A stretch of 64,000 nt of DNA from Vibrio sp. 10N.286.49.B1 (GCF_002873335.1 NZ_MCUW01000027.1:1-64000); one strand, 5' to 3'; positions 46,709-56,495 are shown, counted from the stretch's first letter. Notes: generated by a model not told the origin, from the letters alone. A program made the numbers and translations.

Positions 46709-47551
46709 ATGGAAATGAACCAGTTCGATTCTTTGTTACCACCACAAATGGCTGAACGCGCCGCTGAAGCTGGTGTAGGTAAAGCAACGAAAGACCCAAT
46801 GAAATCTTTCTTACTCGCAATTACAGCAGGTTTGCATATTGGCATTGCTTTTATCTTTTACACAACGATTACAACTGGGGCTGGAGACCTGCCTTGGGGT
46901 TTAACTCGGTTTATGGGCGGCCTTGCATTTAGTCTTGGGCTTGTACTAGTGATTATTACCGGCGGTGAGCTGTTTACTAGCTCAGTCTTAACCTTAGTCG
47001 CAAGAGCAAGCGGCAAGATCAGCTGGGGCGCATTATTTAAGAATTGGGCGGTGGTCTACTTTGGCAACATGCTGGGTGCGCTGTTCCTTGTTGCCATCAT
47101 GCTCACCGCGAAACAATACTTGTTCGATGATGGCCAGGTTGGGTTAAATACGATGCACATCGCTCAACACAAGCTTCACCATGGATTTTGGCAAGCGGTA
47201 GCGTTGGGTATTATGTGTAACGTTTTGGTTTGCGTTGCCGTATGGATGACATTTAGCGGTCGCACATTAACGGATAAGATTATCGTTATGGTTCTCCCAG
47301 TTGCCATGTTCGTATCCGCTGGGTTTGAACACTGTATTGCCAATATGTTTCAAGTCCCAATGGCCATTGGTATTAAGTATTTTGCACCGGCCGAATTCTG
47401 GCAAAACATAGGCGCAACACCGGCTGACTTTGTCGATTTAAATCTAATCGGGTTCGTCACAAATAACCTGATCCCTGTCACCCTAGGTAATATCATCGGT
47501 GGTGGTATATTTGTTGGAATGTTGTACTGGCTAATCTATTTGCGTGATTAG
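46709..47551 (+). CDS. focA: Formate channel FocA
   Basis: A 280-residue FNT-family pentameric channel with six membrane helices, passing formate across the inner membrane. The start MEMNQFDSLLPPQMAERAAEAG is almost identical to V. cholerae FocA as I remember it. The omega loop LVIITGGELFTSSVLTLVA and the gate His in FEHCIANMFQVP (near 208-219) are present. A start four codons earlier is possible, but the family starts at the second ATG. No pflB or pflA is adjacent, unlike the enteric focA-pflB operon. Confidence 0.93.
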   Translation: MEMNQFDSLLPPQMAERAAEAGVGKATKDPMKSFLLAITAGLHIGIAFIFYTTITTGAGDLPWGLTRFMGGLAFSLGLVLVIITGGELFTSSVLTLVARASGKISWGALFKNWAVVYFGNMLGALFLVAIMLTAKQYLFDDGQVGLNTMHIAQHKLHHGFWQAVALGIMCNVLVCVAVWMTFSGRTLTDKIIVMVLPVAMFVSAGFEHCIANMFQVPMAIGIKYFAPAEFWQNIGATPADFVDLNLIGFVTNNLIPVTLGNIIGGGIFVGMLYWLIYLRD

Positions 47552-47592
47552 CATGGTTCGACCGCCGTTTAAGGTGGTTGATTAATACGTTA

Positions 47593-47656
47593 CCTGATAC
47601 TGAACATTGCTTATTGCTTATTGCTTATTGCTTATTGCTTATTGTTCAGTGTCAGG
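47593..47656. repeat. Tandem TTGCTTA repeats inside a hairpin
   Basis: CCTGATACTGAACA (47593-47606) and TGTTCAGTGTCAGG (47643-47656) are inverted repeats matching at 13 of 14 positions. Between them TTGCTTA is repeated five times exactly (47607-47641) and begins a sixth time. The copy number could vary between strains. It lies 41 bases after the focA stop and might act as its 3' structure. Confidence 0.85.
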
Positions 47657-47997
47657 AATCTCGACACTAAAACCAAAGTATATTTTTTGTTGTTTGTCTC
47701 CAATCTTTAGGTTCTGTAGAGTCCCTTCCATCCCTCTTTGGTGGGGGATTCGCATCAACTGCCCTTGGTGTCTGAATCAACCAGTTTTTTGAATCGTCTA
47801 GCGGCGTACTTGATATAGGCCGCATTTCTTCACCCACCATTCTTCCGTCTCCTAAGTTATCAATACAACATCGCTACTCAATCCATAGCGCGTGTCATCG
47901 CTTACTTTCATTACCGTATCCCCCTCTTATGACGATTTAATGAAGCTGATGATGTGGAATGCAGGGTGTGGTTAAAAAAATATCGACAAGTCAGTGG

Positions 47998-48030
47998 CTT
48001 GGTTATCCACATATACTGTGGATAACCAAG
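47998..48030. other. Inverted pair of perfect DnaA boxes forming a hairpin
   Basis: CTTGGTTATCCACA (47998-48011) and TGTGGATAACCAAG (48017-48030) form a perfect 14-bp stem with a TATAC loop. Each arm contains the DnaA-box consensus TTATCCACA, in opposite orientation. There is no T-run, so it is a weak terminator candidate for the minus-strand permease gene. DnaA binding or titration is possible. Confidence 0.6.
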
Positions 48031-48075
48031 TTTAAACTAGGTGTGTAACGTCCGATTTGCTGATTATTTGTTCTA

Positions 48076-48870
48076 TTACTGCTCACTAGTGGGGAGGATG
48101 AGTGGCTTGCCGGAGGACGTAAAGTTGCGCCTAATAATTAGGTTCAAGTTGATGGTAATCGATACGGTCATCATCACAAATATGGCCAGCATAATAAGCA
48201 GTTGATATTTTATCGCAACCAGTGGATTAGCACCGCCTAAAATCTGACCAGTCATCATTCCCGGCAATGAGACTAAACCGGTTGTAGCCATTGTCGCGAG
48301 GATCGGTGCTAGAGATTTTTGCAACGCAACACGCACGAACGGCAATGTCGCAATGGAGACTGACGCCCCCAAAGAGATGGCGGCTTCATACTCAGCCCAG
48401 CGATCTTGTAACGCCCCAAAAAAGTTTTGCAGTGCAACGATATTGCCACTAATACTGTTCCCCAAAAGCATCCCCGCGAGAGGAATGACATATTGTGCAC
48501 TGTAAAAAGGAGTGGGTTGGATAATGGCGATACAAAGGATAGCAACGACGGGAAACAACCCAAATGATAGCGAAGCGACTACATAAGGTAACAAATGACG
48601 TTTAGGGAGTTTTGCCTTACTTAAAACAGCGCTGGCACCAACCACAATCATGACAGCAAGCCAGATGATATTGACCACAATACTATTTAAAAAGAACAAA
48701 TATTCGAGATAGAGGCCGACAAGCGCAAGCTGAACTGACATTCGAAGGATGCTAAGGCAAGCATCTTTATTGAGGTTAAGCTTGTAATAATGACTTATTG
48801 AAAAAGGGATCAACAATACCACTGAAAAAGCCAACAGTTGCCACCAGCTGATATCTATAACGTCTTGCAT
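48076..48870 (-). CDS. FetB/UPF0014-family ABC transporter permease
   Basis: A 264-residue membrane protein with about seven helices, of the UPF0014/FetB (YbbM) family. The signature LAGMLLGNSISGNIVALQNF and the EYEAAISLGASVSIAT loop, which contacts the ATPase, are present, as is GLVSLPGMMTGQILGGANP. E. coli FetAB exports iron under oxidative stress. Here no fetA-like ATPase gene is adjacent on either side. I start at 48870 (MQDVIDISWWQ); ten extra codons upstream are open. Confidence 0.82.
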   Translation of the reverse strand: MQDVIDISWWQLLAFSVVLLIPFSISHYYKLNLNKDACLSILRMSVQLALVGLYLEYLFFLNSIVVNIIWLAVMIVVGASAVLSKAKLPKRHLLPYVVASLSFGLFPVVAILCIAIIQPTPFYSAQYVIPLAGMLLGNSISGNIVALQNFFGALQDRWAEYEAAISLGASVSIATLPFVRVALQKSLAPILATMATTGLVSLPGMMTGQILGGANPLVAIKYQLLIMLAIFVMMTVSITINLNLIIRRNFTSSGKPLILPTSEQ

Positions 48871-49315
48871 ATTCGACCGTTTATAAAACAAAGTTGCCAC
48901 TATTCTACTTGACTCGCGTATGCCTCACACCGTTTATTTGGGGCGGTTTCTTATCATTTTTATAACATTCTGGTGTCTTTTATTCGGTAAATAGCGCTGA
49001 ATTCGTCAATATCTACCACGTGAATCTCACTGTCTACCACGTAGATTTGGTCGAAATGTTGCATATTTGCTGTGTTGTTTACATACTTATAAAAACATTA
49101 ATTCTTCACATCCATTCATAATTTTTCATATTGGCATTTAATTGATTACAACTCAGGATGACCTCAAAAAAGTGTGGATTAACAAGACGTGAGGGGGCGG
49201 AAACGGTTGAACCTTACATAAGGTATGGTTTAGCATTTTCGGCAGATAGTTTTAATAATTGGTTTATTCATCAGAATAAATCGCAGCTTTAACACGATAC
49301 AAAATAGGCAAATGT
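48871..49315. promoter_or_regulatory. Divergent control region of the FetB-like gene and torECA
   Basis: 445 bp with operator-like repeats. TCTACCACGT occurs at 49012-49021 and 49033-49042, 21 bp apart. Two tandem decamers, CATTCATAAT and TTTTCATATT (49113-49132), resemble E. coli TorR boxes (CTGTTCATAT), which are also direct repeats. The region is otherwise AT-rich with no open gene. Confidence 0.5.
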
Positions 49316-49492
49316 ATGAGTGATGTTAACAAAGTTGAGAGTACTGAAAAACATGGTATGGAATGGAAGTCATTCTTTTTCATCTGCGCAGTTTTCTTTC
49401 CTCTCTTGAGTGTAGCGATCGTCGGTGGTTACGGCTTTACGGTGTGGATGCTTCAAATATTTGTATTTGGTCCTCCAGGTATGCACGGCTAA
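49316..49492 (+). CDS. torE: TorE (NapE/TorE family small membrane protein)
   Basis: A 58-residue protein too short for most gene callers. A hydrophilic N-terminus (MSDVNKVESTEKHGMEWKSF) is followed by one membrane helix (FFICAVFFPLLSVAIVGGYG) and a short hydrophobic tail ending PPGMHG. This is the NapE/TorE layout found before torC in Vibrio and Shewanella. Role unknown, perhaps assembly of the tor respiratory complex. It lies 43 bases before torC in the same direction. Confidence 0.88.
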   Translation: MSDVNKVESTEKHGMEWKSFFFICAVFFPLLSVAIVGGYGFTVWMLQIFVFGPPGMHG

Positions 49493-49535
49493 TTAACCGC
49501 TAATTCAATCTATTACGAGTTCGAGAGAGTAAGTC

Positions 49536-50717
49536 ATGAAATCCTTTTTAACCAAACTTTGGCGTACCATCAGTAAGCCAGCTGTCCACATCAGTTTAGG
49601 TGTACTCACCGCTGGTGGTTTTTTAGCCGGCGTGATCTTTTGGGGTGGCTTTAATACCGCTCTAGAGGCAACCAACACCGAAGAGTTCTGTATTAGTTGT
49701 CACACTATGAGTGAGAATGTATACGTTGAGCTTCAAGAAACGGTTCACTGGAAAAATAATTCTGGTGTTCGTGCGACTTGTCCCGATTGTCACGTACCCC
49801 ATAACTGGACCGATAAAATTGCCCGTAAGATGCAAGCTTCTAAAGAAGTGTTTGCGCAAATCTTTGGTGATTTAGATACACCAGAAAAATTTGAAGCGCG
49901 CCGCTTCGCGCTAGCTCGCCACGAGTGGGACCGTTTTTCTGCCAATGGGTCTTTGGAGTGTAAAAACTGCCACGCTTATGAGTCGATGGATTTTGAAACC
50001 ATGTCTCCTACTGCTCGTATTCAAATGAAATCTGCGGCAGAGCGTGACCAGAGTTGTGTCGACTGCCATAAAGGCATTGCCCACCACCTACCAAAAGATA
50101 TGGCGCAAGCGTCTGGTATTGTTGGTGAACTAGAACAAGTCGCAAGCAGCACGTCTTACTCGAAAGGTAACGATGTCGTTTCTATCCGTCATTTACCGCT
50201 GTATACCGACGAGACAGGTGCAACTGAAGCGGGTCTATTAAGCCCAGCAAGTGAAGTGGCAATCGTTGACACCAAGGGAGACATGATCGAAGTCCAAATC
50301 GATGGCTGGCGTAAAGCGAAGGGCTTTGGGCGAGTAATCCAAGAAGACTTTGGTATGAATATCTCGACAGCGATCCTAAATAAAGAAGTATCGCAAAGCG
50401 CTGACGTAACGGTTGGTGAGAAAAAAGAAGACGAGCTTACAGGTCTACCTTGGGAAGAAGTTACAGTTAACCTTTGGATGAAAAAAGAGTCCATGTTGCC
50501 TGATTACACTCCAATTTGGAACGCGGCAGGTCAAGCGTATCAAACGAACTGTTCTACGTGTCACACACAACCAGATGTTGCACACTTTAGCGCGAACGGT
50601 TGGGTCGGCATGCTGGACGGTATGATCGCATTTGTGAACTTCGATAGAGATACAGAGGCATTGGTTCTTAAGTATCTACAGAAGCACTCATCAGATTTCT
50701 CTGAAGGCCACCACTAA
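49536..50717 (+). CDS. torC: Pentaheme cytochrome c TorC
   Basis: A 393-residue membrane-anchored c-type cytochrome that passes electrons from menaquinol to TorA. After the N-terminal anchor (about 17-40) come four CxxCH heme sites of the NapC/NirT domain, CISCH (52-56), CPDCH (82-86), CKNCH (142-146) and CVDCH (174-178), and a C-terminal CSTCH at 339-343 in the TorC-specific domain. Five hemes in all, as expected. A weak ribosome-binding site (GAGAGTAAGTC) precedes the ATG. Confidence 0.95.
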   Translation: MKSFLTKLWRTISKPAVHISLGVLTAGGFLAGVIFWGGFNTALEATNTEEFCISCHTMSENVYVELQETVHWKNNSGVRATCPDCHVPHNWTDKIARKMQASKEVFAQIFGDLDTPEKFEARRFALARHEWDRFSANGSLECKNCHAYESMDFETMSPTARIQMKSAAERDQSCVDCHKGIAHHLPKDMAQASGIVGELEQVASSTSYSKGNDVVSIRHLPLYTDETGATEAGLLSPASEVAIVDTKGDMIEVQIDGWRKAKGFGRVIQEDFGMNISTAILNKEVSQSADVTVGEKKEDELTGLPWEEVTVNLWMKKESMLPDYTPIWNAAGQAYQTNCSTCHTQPDVAHFSANGWVGMLDGMIAFVNFDRDTEALVLKYLQKHSSDFSEGHH

Positions 50718-50740
50718 TAGACGTTAATTGGAGTAACAAA

Positions 50741-53203
50741 ATGGCAATTACACGAAGAAGCTTCCTTAAGGGTGTGGCCGGCACAAGTGCTGCATCTCTA
50801 ATCGGTCCTAGCTTGTTAGCTTCGGCGTCTGCTAGTGCAGCTGAAGTAGACGGAACCTGGAAAACATCAGGTTCACACTGGGGTGCGTTTCGTGCCCGAG
50901 TGTGGGGCGGTAAGGTTCAGGAAATTAAACCACTAGAAGTCGACAAATACCCAACTGAGATGCTTAACGGCATCAAGGGAATCATCTATAGCCCATCACG
51001 TGTACGTTACCCAATGGTACGCCTAGATTGGTTAAAGAAACATAAATATGCGGCTGAGACGCGCGGCAACAATCGCTTTGTTCGTGTTACATGGGATGAG
51101 GCGCTTGACCTTTTCTACCGTGAGCTTGAACGCGTACAAAAAGATTACGGTCCTTGGGCGCTGCATACCGGTCAAACGGGTTGGCGACAAACCGGTCAGA
51201 TGCACAGCTGTAACAACCATATGCAGCGTGCAATGGGTCTACATGGCTACTCTGTAAAAAAAGTAGGTGATTACTCTACTGGTGCTGGTCAAACGATCTT
51301 ACCTTATGTCCTGGGTTCTACTGAGGTGTATGCACAAGGTACATCTTGGGAGTTGATCCTAGAGAATAGTGATAACATTATTCTTTGGGCAAACGATCCT
51401 GTGAAAAACCTGCAAGTCGGTTGGACATGTGAAACTCACGAGTCGTTTGCTTATCTAGAGCAACTGAAAGAAAAGGTCGCGAAAAAAGAGATTAACGTTA
51501 TCTCTGTTGACCCTGTGAAGAACAAAACGCAACGTTACCTTGAGAATGAGCACTTGTATGTGAACCCTCAAACCGATGTGGCGTTTATGCTTGGTATGGC
51601 GCATACCCTTTATAATGAAGACTTGCACGATCAAAAATTCATCGACACTTACTGTCTCGGATTTGAAGATTTCGTAAGCTATCTTCAGGGTGAGTCAAAG
51701 GACAAGATTGAGAAGACACCTGAATGGGCTGCAGAGATCTGTGGTGTATCTGCGGACAAGATTCGTGAGTTTGCCCGTATGCTGGTGCAAGGTCGTACTC
51801 AATTCTTGTTTGGCTGGTGTATTCAGCGTCAAGAGCACGGTGAGCAACCTTACTGGATGGGTGCTGTATTGGCATCGATGATTGGTCAGATTGGTCTTCC
51901 TGGTGGTGGTGTATCTTACGGACATCATTATTCTGGTATTGGTGTACCGTCGACTGGTTTTGCCGCGCCTGGGTCATTCCCGCTGAATATTGATCAGGGC
52001 CAAACGCCAAAACATACCAACCAAGACTTTAATGGCTACAGTCGTGTTATTCCGGTTGCGCGTTGGGTGGATGCCTTATTAGAGCCGGGCAAAAAGATTA
52101 ACTCCAATGGTTCGGTTGTTACGCTACCGGATGTAAAAATGATGGTATTTAGTGGTAACAACCCTTGGCATCACCACCAAGATCGTAACCGAATGAAGAA
52201 AGCCTTCAGAAATTTGCACACCGTGGTTTCAATTGACTTTGCTTGGACAGCGACGTGTCGCCATGCCGATATCGTATTACCTGCATGTACTCAGTGGGAG
52301 CGTAACGATATCGATGGCTACGGGGCATACTCAGGTCGTGGTCTTATAGCGATGCATAAGCTCGTTGATCCTTTGTTCCAGTCTAAGACTGACTTTGACA
52401 TTATGACTGAGCTAACACGTCGTTGGGGTGTGTCTGATGATTACACTCGTGGCATGTCAGAGATGCAATGGGTTAAATCACTTTACGATAACTGTAAAGA
52501 AGCCAACAAAGGCAAGTTTGACCTTCCTGAATTTACAGAGTTCTGGGAGAAAGGCTTCCTCGACTTTGGTACCGGTAAGCCTTGGGTTCGTCATGCTGAT
52601 TTCCGAGAAGATCCGGAGATCAATGCACTTGGTACGCCATCTGGTTTTATCGAGATCACGAGCCGTACTATCGGTAACATGGGCTATGAGCACTGCCAAG
52701 AGCACCCAATGTGGTTTGAAAAATCAGAGCGTTCTCATGGTGGACCAGGTTCTGAACAGCATCCGTACTGGCTGCAATCATGTCACCCGGACAAGCGTTT
52801 GCACTCTCAAATGTGTGAATCAGAAGATTTCCGAGCGACTTATGCAGTACAAGGTCGCGAGCCAATCTACATTAACCCTAAAGATGCGAAAGCAAAGGGT
52901 ATTAATGATGGTGACTTAGTCCGTGTGTTTAACGACCGTGGTCAATTATTAGCTGGTGCCGTCGTGACGGACAGTTATGCTCCTGGTGTTGTGCGTATCG
53001 AAGAAGGTGCTTGGTATGGGCCTCTTAACGAAAAAATAGGTGCGCTTGATACTTATGGCGATCCAAACACGTTGACGCAAGATATTCCGTCTTCAGAGCT
53101 TGCTCAAGCAACGTCAGCAAACACCTGCTTGGTTGATTTCGAGAAGTTCAAGGGTAAAGTGCCACCAGTAACCGCCTTCGGTGGACCGATTGAAGTCGCT
53201 TAG
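50741..53203 (+). CDS. torA: Trimethylamine-N-oxide reductase TorA
   Basis: An 820-residue periplasmic molybdoenzyme of the DMSO reductase family that reduces TMAO to TMA in anaerobic respiration. A Tat signal ([11 protein letters not shown], residues 4-14) is followed by the SHWGAFRA start of the mature fold. The molybdenum serine lies in DYSTGA near residues 177-182. It has no iron-sulfur cluster motif, as in TorA. The dedicated chaperone gene torD and the torRST sensor genes are not in this window. It ends in a strong terminator. Confidence 0.95.
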   Translation: MAITRRSFLKGVAGTSAASLIGPSLLASASASAAEVDGTWKTSGSHWGAFRARVWGGKVQEIKPLEVDKYPTEMLNGIKGIIYSPSRVRYPMVRLDWLKKHKYAAETRGNNRFVRVTWDEALDLFYRELERVQKDYGPWALHTGQTGWRQTGQMHSCNNHMQRAMGLHGYSVKKVGDYSTGAGQTILPYVLGSTEVYAQGTSWELILENSDNIILWANDPVKNLQVGWTCETHESFAYLEQLKEKVAKKEINVISVDPVKNKTQRYLENEHLYVNPQTDVAFMLGMAHTLYNEDLHDQKFIDTYCLGFEDFVSYLQGESKDKIEKTPEWAAEICGVSADKIREFARMLVQGRTQFLFGWCIQRQEHGEQPYWMGAVLASMIGQIGLPGGGVSYGHHYSGIGVPSTGFAAPGSFPLNIDQGQTPKHTNQDFNGYSRVIPVARWVDALLEPGKKINSNGSVVTLPDVKMMVFSGNNPWHHHQDRNRMKKAFRNLHTVVSIDFAWTATCRHADIVLPACTQWERNDIDGYGAYSGRGLIAMHKLVDPLFQSKTDFDIMTELTRRWGVSDDYTRGMSEMQWVKSLYDNCKEANKGKFDLPEFTEFWEKGFLDFGTGKPWVRHADFREDPEINALGTPSGFIEITSRTIGNMGYEHCQEHPMWFEKSERSHGGPGSEQHPYWLQSCHPDKRLHSQMCESEDFRATYAVQGREPIYINPKDAKAKGINDGDLVRVFNDRGQLLAGAVVTDSYAPGVVRIEEGAWYGPLNEKIGALDTYGDPNTLTQDIPSSELAQATSANTCLVDFEKFKGKVPPVTAFGGPIEVA

Positions 53204-53241
53204 CGAGCAAGGTCTTCTACAGAGTTTTAACTAGCACACAA

Positions 53242-53268
53242 AACCCATTCTTCGGAATGGGTTTTTTT
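53242..53268 (+). terminator. Terminator of the tor operon
   Basis: AACCCATTC pairs with GAATGGGTT around a TTCG tetraloop (53251-53254), then a T-run to 53268. Confidence 0.92.
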
Positions 53269-53318
53269 GTGCTTGAGAATATACTTATCATGTAATCTAT
53301 TAACTAGGTCGAGGACGT

Positions 53319-55070
53319 ATGACCGAATATATACCTTTCTCCAAAGAGGTTGATGCGCTTGCAATTAACCCTGATATTTGTATTACCACATCCTCTGGTG
53401 AGTTGAACTTCACTTACACGAGCCTAAATTTTACCCCGCTTTCTTCCCGAACAGCATTAGCACGATTTGAAAACCAAGTTGAGACAGACGCAAGGTTGCT
53501 CGGAGATGGCTTTCAAATGCTGTGTCAAACCTCCGGTACTGTCAATCAGCTCATCGATATTGGTCGCTGCCCTGACAACAGTGCCAGCTATCGTATTTAC
53601 GATGAACATGCTCCCAAGCGTTTTTACAATTATCTGTTGGTTGAGCAGTCTGCAGGCTTTACGCTATTTGGCTTTACCTCCTGTCACCGGTTTGCCGGTT
53701 ACTTTGAATTGCAAGCTGGCGTTCATGGTATTGATGTGGTGGCATTTCTCGATGGTGAGCATAGTGAGCCTCAGCATTGGCAAGATAACCAGTTAGAGTC
53801 GTTAGTCGTGCTACATGGTGAGGCGATGGACAGCGTATTTGAACAATTTTCTCGCCTGATTGCTTGTCATCATCCAGTGAAACCCGGCGTATTGAAACCA
53901 AGCCCGATAGGGTGGTGTTCATGGTATGCCTATTATGCCGATGTGAACCGTCAAAATGTAATTGATAACGTTCAGGTGATGGAGCAAGACCAAGCCGATC
54001 TTGAATGGGTGTTACTTGATGATGGTTATCAGGCTTTTATGGGGGACTGGTTGACGCCTTCAGAGAAATTTGACGGCGGGATAAAGACGCTGATTGCGAG
54101 TATTCGTCGCAGTGGAAAAAGGCCTGCAATTTGGATGGCACCATTTATCGCCCAAGCAGAATCAGACGTGTTTAAGCAACATCCAGATTGGTTTCTTAAA
54201 CATGAGGATGGGTCATTACTCAAGGCGGAAGACGTGACCTACGGCGGCTGGCGATGCACGCCTTGGTATATTCTTGACTGCTCGAACCCAGACGTTCTCG
54301 CTCATTTGACTCACGTAGTAAAAACGATGCGTGAAGAATGGGGCGTTGAGCTGTTTAAGCTGGATGCTAACTATTGGGGAACACTGCCAGGGCAACGCTG
54401 TAAACCGGGAGTGACCGGTGTAGAAGCCTATCGCTTAGGAATGGAGGCCATTACGGAAGGTGCTGGAGAGGCGTTAGTATTAGGTTGCAATGCGCCTATG
54501 TGGCCGTCGCTTGGGCTTGTGGATGGCATGCGTGTATCGGATGATGTTGAGCGCGATCCCGCTCGCTTCGAACAAATAGCAAAAGAGACCTTTTTGCGCA
54601 GCTGGCAGCATCAACGACTGTGGTTAATTGATCCCGACTGTGCCACTTTTACCTCATTGCCTAATCAAGGCACAGACCGAGCGAGTTATGAATTTCATCG
54701 CAATGTGCTCTTGGCATCGGGTGGGTTGTTGTTATCGGGTGACCCACTACCAGAATTGACGCTGTTTGCAAAAGAAACATTGGCAAGCTTAGTCAGTCGT
54801 CAGAAACAAACCGATCATACCTCTATCTTTCAATCGTTGACAATGAATCACTCAACCTTAAAGTTGACCGAGCAGCGCTGGCTGCACTGTTTGTTTCATT
54901 ACGATGAAATTGGTACTGACTATACCCTAACATCAGAATACCCATGCGATTGGTTCGACTTCTGGACAAGAGAAAAGCTTAACGCTGACCCTACACACAT
55001 ACAAGTGGTCCCTCTCAATCGAGCTCGTGAAAGTCGTGCTGTGGTTGCCGTGTTTGCTGGTGGAGAGTGA
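53319..55070 (+). CDS. GH36-type alpha-galactosidase-like glycosidase
   Basis: A 583-residue glycoside hydrolase of clan GH-D, closest to GH36. The barrel domain begins PIGWCSWYAYYADV near residue 193. WVLLDDGYQ follows, and the nucleophile is probably the Asp of LFKLDANYWG near 349. The acid/base is likely the first Asp of MRVSDDVERD near 407. An N-terminal beta domain (1-190) and a short C-terminal domain complete the fold. No signal peptide, so cytoplasmic. Raffinose- or melibiose-type galactosides are likely substrates, but no transporter or regulator is nearby. Confidence 0.82.
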   Translation: MTEYIPFSKEVDALAINPDICITTSSGELNFTYTSLNFTPLSSRTALARFENQVETDARLLGDGFQMLCQTSGTVNQLIDIGRCPDNSASYRIYDEHAPKRFYNYLLVEQSAGFTLFGFTSCHRFAGYFELQAGVHGIDVVAFLDGEHSEPQHWQDNQLESLVVLHGEAMDSVFEQFSRLIACHHPVKPGVLKPSPIGWCSWYAYYADVNRQNVIDNVQVMEQDQADLEWVLLDDGYQAFMGDWLTPSEKFDGGIKTLIASIRRSGKRPAIWMAPFIAQAESDVFKQHPDWFLKHEDGSLLKAEDVTYGGWRCTPWYILDCSNPDVLAHLTHVVKTMREEWGVELFKLDANYWGTLPGQRCKPGVTGVEAYRLGMEAITEGAGEALVLGCNAPMWPSLGLVDGMRVSDDVERDPARFEQIAKETFLRSWQHQRLWLIDPDCATFTSLPNQGTDRASYEFHRNVLLASGGLLLSGDPLPELTLFAKETLASLVSRQKQTDHTSIFQSLTMNHSTLKLTEQRWLHCLFHYDEIGTDYTLTSEYPCDWFDFWTREKLNADPTHIQVVPLNRARESRAVVAVFAGGE

Positions 55071-55127
55071 TGGCATGTTTGATGTCTGATCGAATCTCGT
55101 CGCTAGGGGAGTAGGAACGTAGACCTT

Positions 55128-55165
55128 TTACCCGTTAAAGCCTTAAGTCGTGCTTTAGCGGGTAA
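55128..55165. terminator. Hairpin between the GH36 and transporter genes
   Basis: TTACCCGTTAAAGC (55128-55141) pairs with GCTTTAGCGGGTAA (55152-55165) at 13 of 14 positions. It lies between convergent genes but has no clear T-run on either side, so termination is tentative. Confidence 0.45.
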
Positions 55166-55167
55166 GA

Positions 55168-56436
55168 TTAAATCTCAAATAACCAATAGTAGCTATAGCC
55201 AACAACCAAGGCTGGAATAGCCGAATAAACGGTAGCCACTAATGCCGCTTTCGGTGCCATTGCGATCGCTGGGAAAAGTGCATCGCCGTCATTTGAAATT
55301 GCGTTAGAAAGCTGCGTAGACATCGGCACCGCACCGGTAAGATAAAGGCTTGTCACCAGAATTTGAGGCCCGCAACCGGGCAATAGTCCGATGGCGACTC
55401 CCATCAAAGGCATGTAGACACCCCAACCTGAAAATGAAGTGCTAAGGTCAATGTGCGCAAAATGTAGGGTGAGTTCAAATGCTAAAAACGCAACGATCAC
55501 CCAAGCACTCACGAAGTGGGTGTCCTGCGCTGCTTTTTGCATAGGATGCGAGGTGGGCAATTTGTCATCTTCAGCGACCGTGCTCTGATAGTCTTCAATC
55601 TCTTTGGTAAATGCCCATAAAGACATAATTACTACCGCTAAAACGGCACCAAGCCACTCAATGGTATTTGGACTTAACCCAAGCAGTGTATTAACGTCAA
55701 TTTGGAACGACATCGTAAAAGCCACGATAAGTGAGGGGAGTATCATCCATTTCCAAAATAACCCTTGAAGATTGATTGCCATGAGTTGTATCGGACTGGA
55801 AAGCTCGTCTTGCTGACGAGTATTCGGATCGTGAGAATCACAACCGCATGCTTGCTTCGTTGGCGTGATAGCTTTAGTTGACCTAACAGCATCAACAAGT
55901 TGAGTGACTTTGGGACGTAGAAAGTCTGGTTTATGAATAGCATTGACGACCAGTCCACTCACGATACCGACGGCGACACCTGCTGCGACTAATCCGAGAC
56001 CAGTACTTGGGCGACTAGCTAAGATTAAAAATGCGGCATCGCCCATCGTTGCGGTTAGTACGGCAACGATCGATCCAAATCCAACTTTTCCTGAAACAAA
56101 TTGAGTGGTGACGATAATAGCGCCACCACAACCTGGCAGAGCGCCTAACAAAGAGGAAAAGACCACTTGATGCTTAGGCGAGTGTTGATAGAGCTCGACA
56201 AGCGCGTGTTTGCTGGAAACAAATCGAGAAATATGGTGATACACGGCAAGGGTGAATACCACATAACATGCGACGGCCCAGTACGCATCAGAAAGTGCGG
56301 CAACCGCAAGGCTTCGAGTTGGTTCGCTAACCAGCAATGCGATCAAGGTTACCGGAAGTAATAAGCGTTTGTATGCGGGTTTGAATTGTTCTAATGACAA
56401 TCCATTCAAGCTTCCAATATTCTTAATGTGTTCCAT
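55168..56436 (-). CDS. LPGCG-motif membrane transporter (putative Mn exporter, MneA-like)
   Basis: A 422-residue protein with about 10 membrane helices and an internal duplication. LGALPGCGGAIIVTT near residue 97 and IGLLPGCGPQILVTS near 355 mark the two halves, each followed by an acidic GD motif (MGDAAFL, DGDALFP). A cytoplasmic loop is rich in Cys and His (ACGCDSHD). I think it belongs to the putative manganese/arsenic exporter family that includes V. cholerae MneA, but I cannot confirm this without a search. Start at 56436, after GGCGGGA; a TTG four codons upstream is less likely. A perfect Fur-type box lies upstream. Confidence 0.62.
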   Translation of the reverse strand: MEHIKNIGSLNGLSLEQFKPAYKRLLLPVTLIALLVSEPTRSLAVAALSDAYWAVACYVVFTLAVYHHISRFVSSKHALVELYQHSPKHQVVFSSLLGALPGCGGAIIVTTQFVSGKVGFGSIVAVLTATMGDAAFLILASRPSTGLGLVAAGVAVGIVSGLVVNAIHKPDFLRPKVTQLVDAVRSTKAITPTKQACGCDSHDPNTRQQDELSSPIQLMAINLQGLFWKWMILPSLIVAFTMSFQIDVNTLLGLSPNTIEWLGAVLAVVIMSLWAFTKEIEDYQSTVAEDDKLPTSHPMQKAAQDTHFVSAWVIVAFLAFELTLHFAHIDLSTSFSGWGVYMPLMGVAIGLLPGCGPQILVTSLYLTGAVPMSTQLSNAISNDGDALFPAIAMAPKAALVATVYSAIPALVVGYSYYWLFEI

Positions 56437-56480
56437 AAATCCCGCCAATGCAAATGAGAACTGTTATCATTGTATATGTT

Positions 56481-56495
56481 TGATAATGATTATCA
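56481..56495. promoter_or_regulatory. Perfect 7-1-7 Fur-type box
   Basis: TGATAATGATTATCA is a perfect palindrome equal to the 7-1-7 Fur consensus. It sits 45 bases before the transporter start and about 150 bases before ppaC. Fur, or a Fur-family Mn sensor (Mur), is the probable ligand. Confidence 0.85.

Larger units (their letters stand above)
47552..48075. other. 524-bp non-coding region after focA
   Basis: No supported gene. It holds a long imperfect hairpin with a heptamer tandem repeat in its loop (47593-47656), a T-rich stretch, a minus-strand open stretch (47639-47773), and a perfect hairpin of two DnaA boxes (47998-48030). Codon-like minus-strand text in two frames hints at a decayed gene or a dispersed intergenic element. 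Confidence 0.5.
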
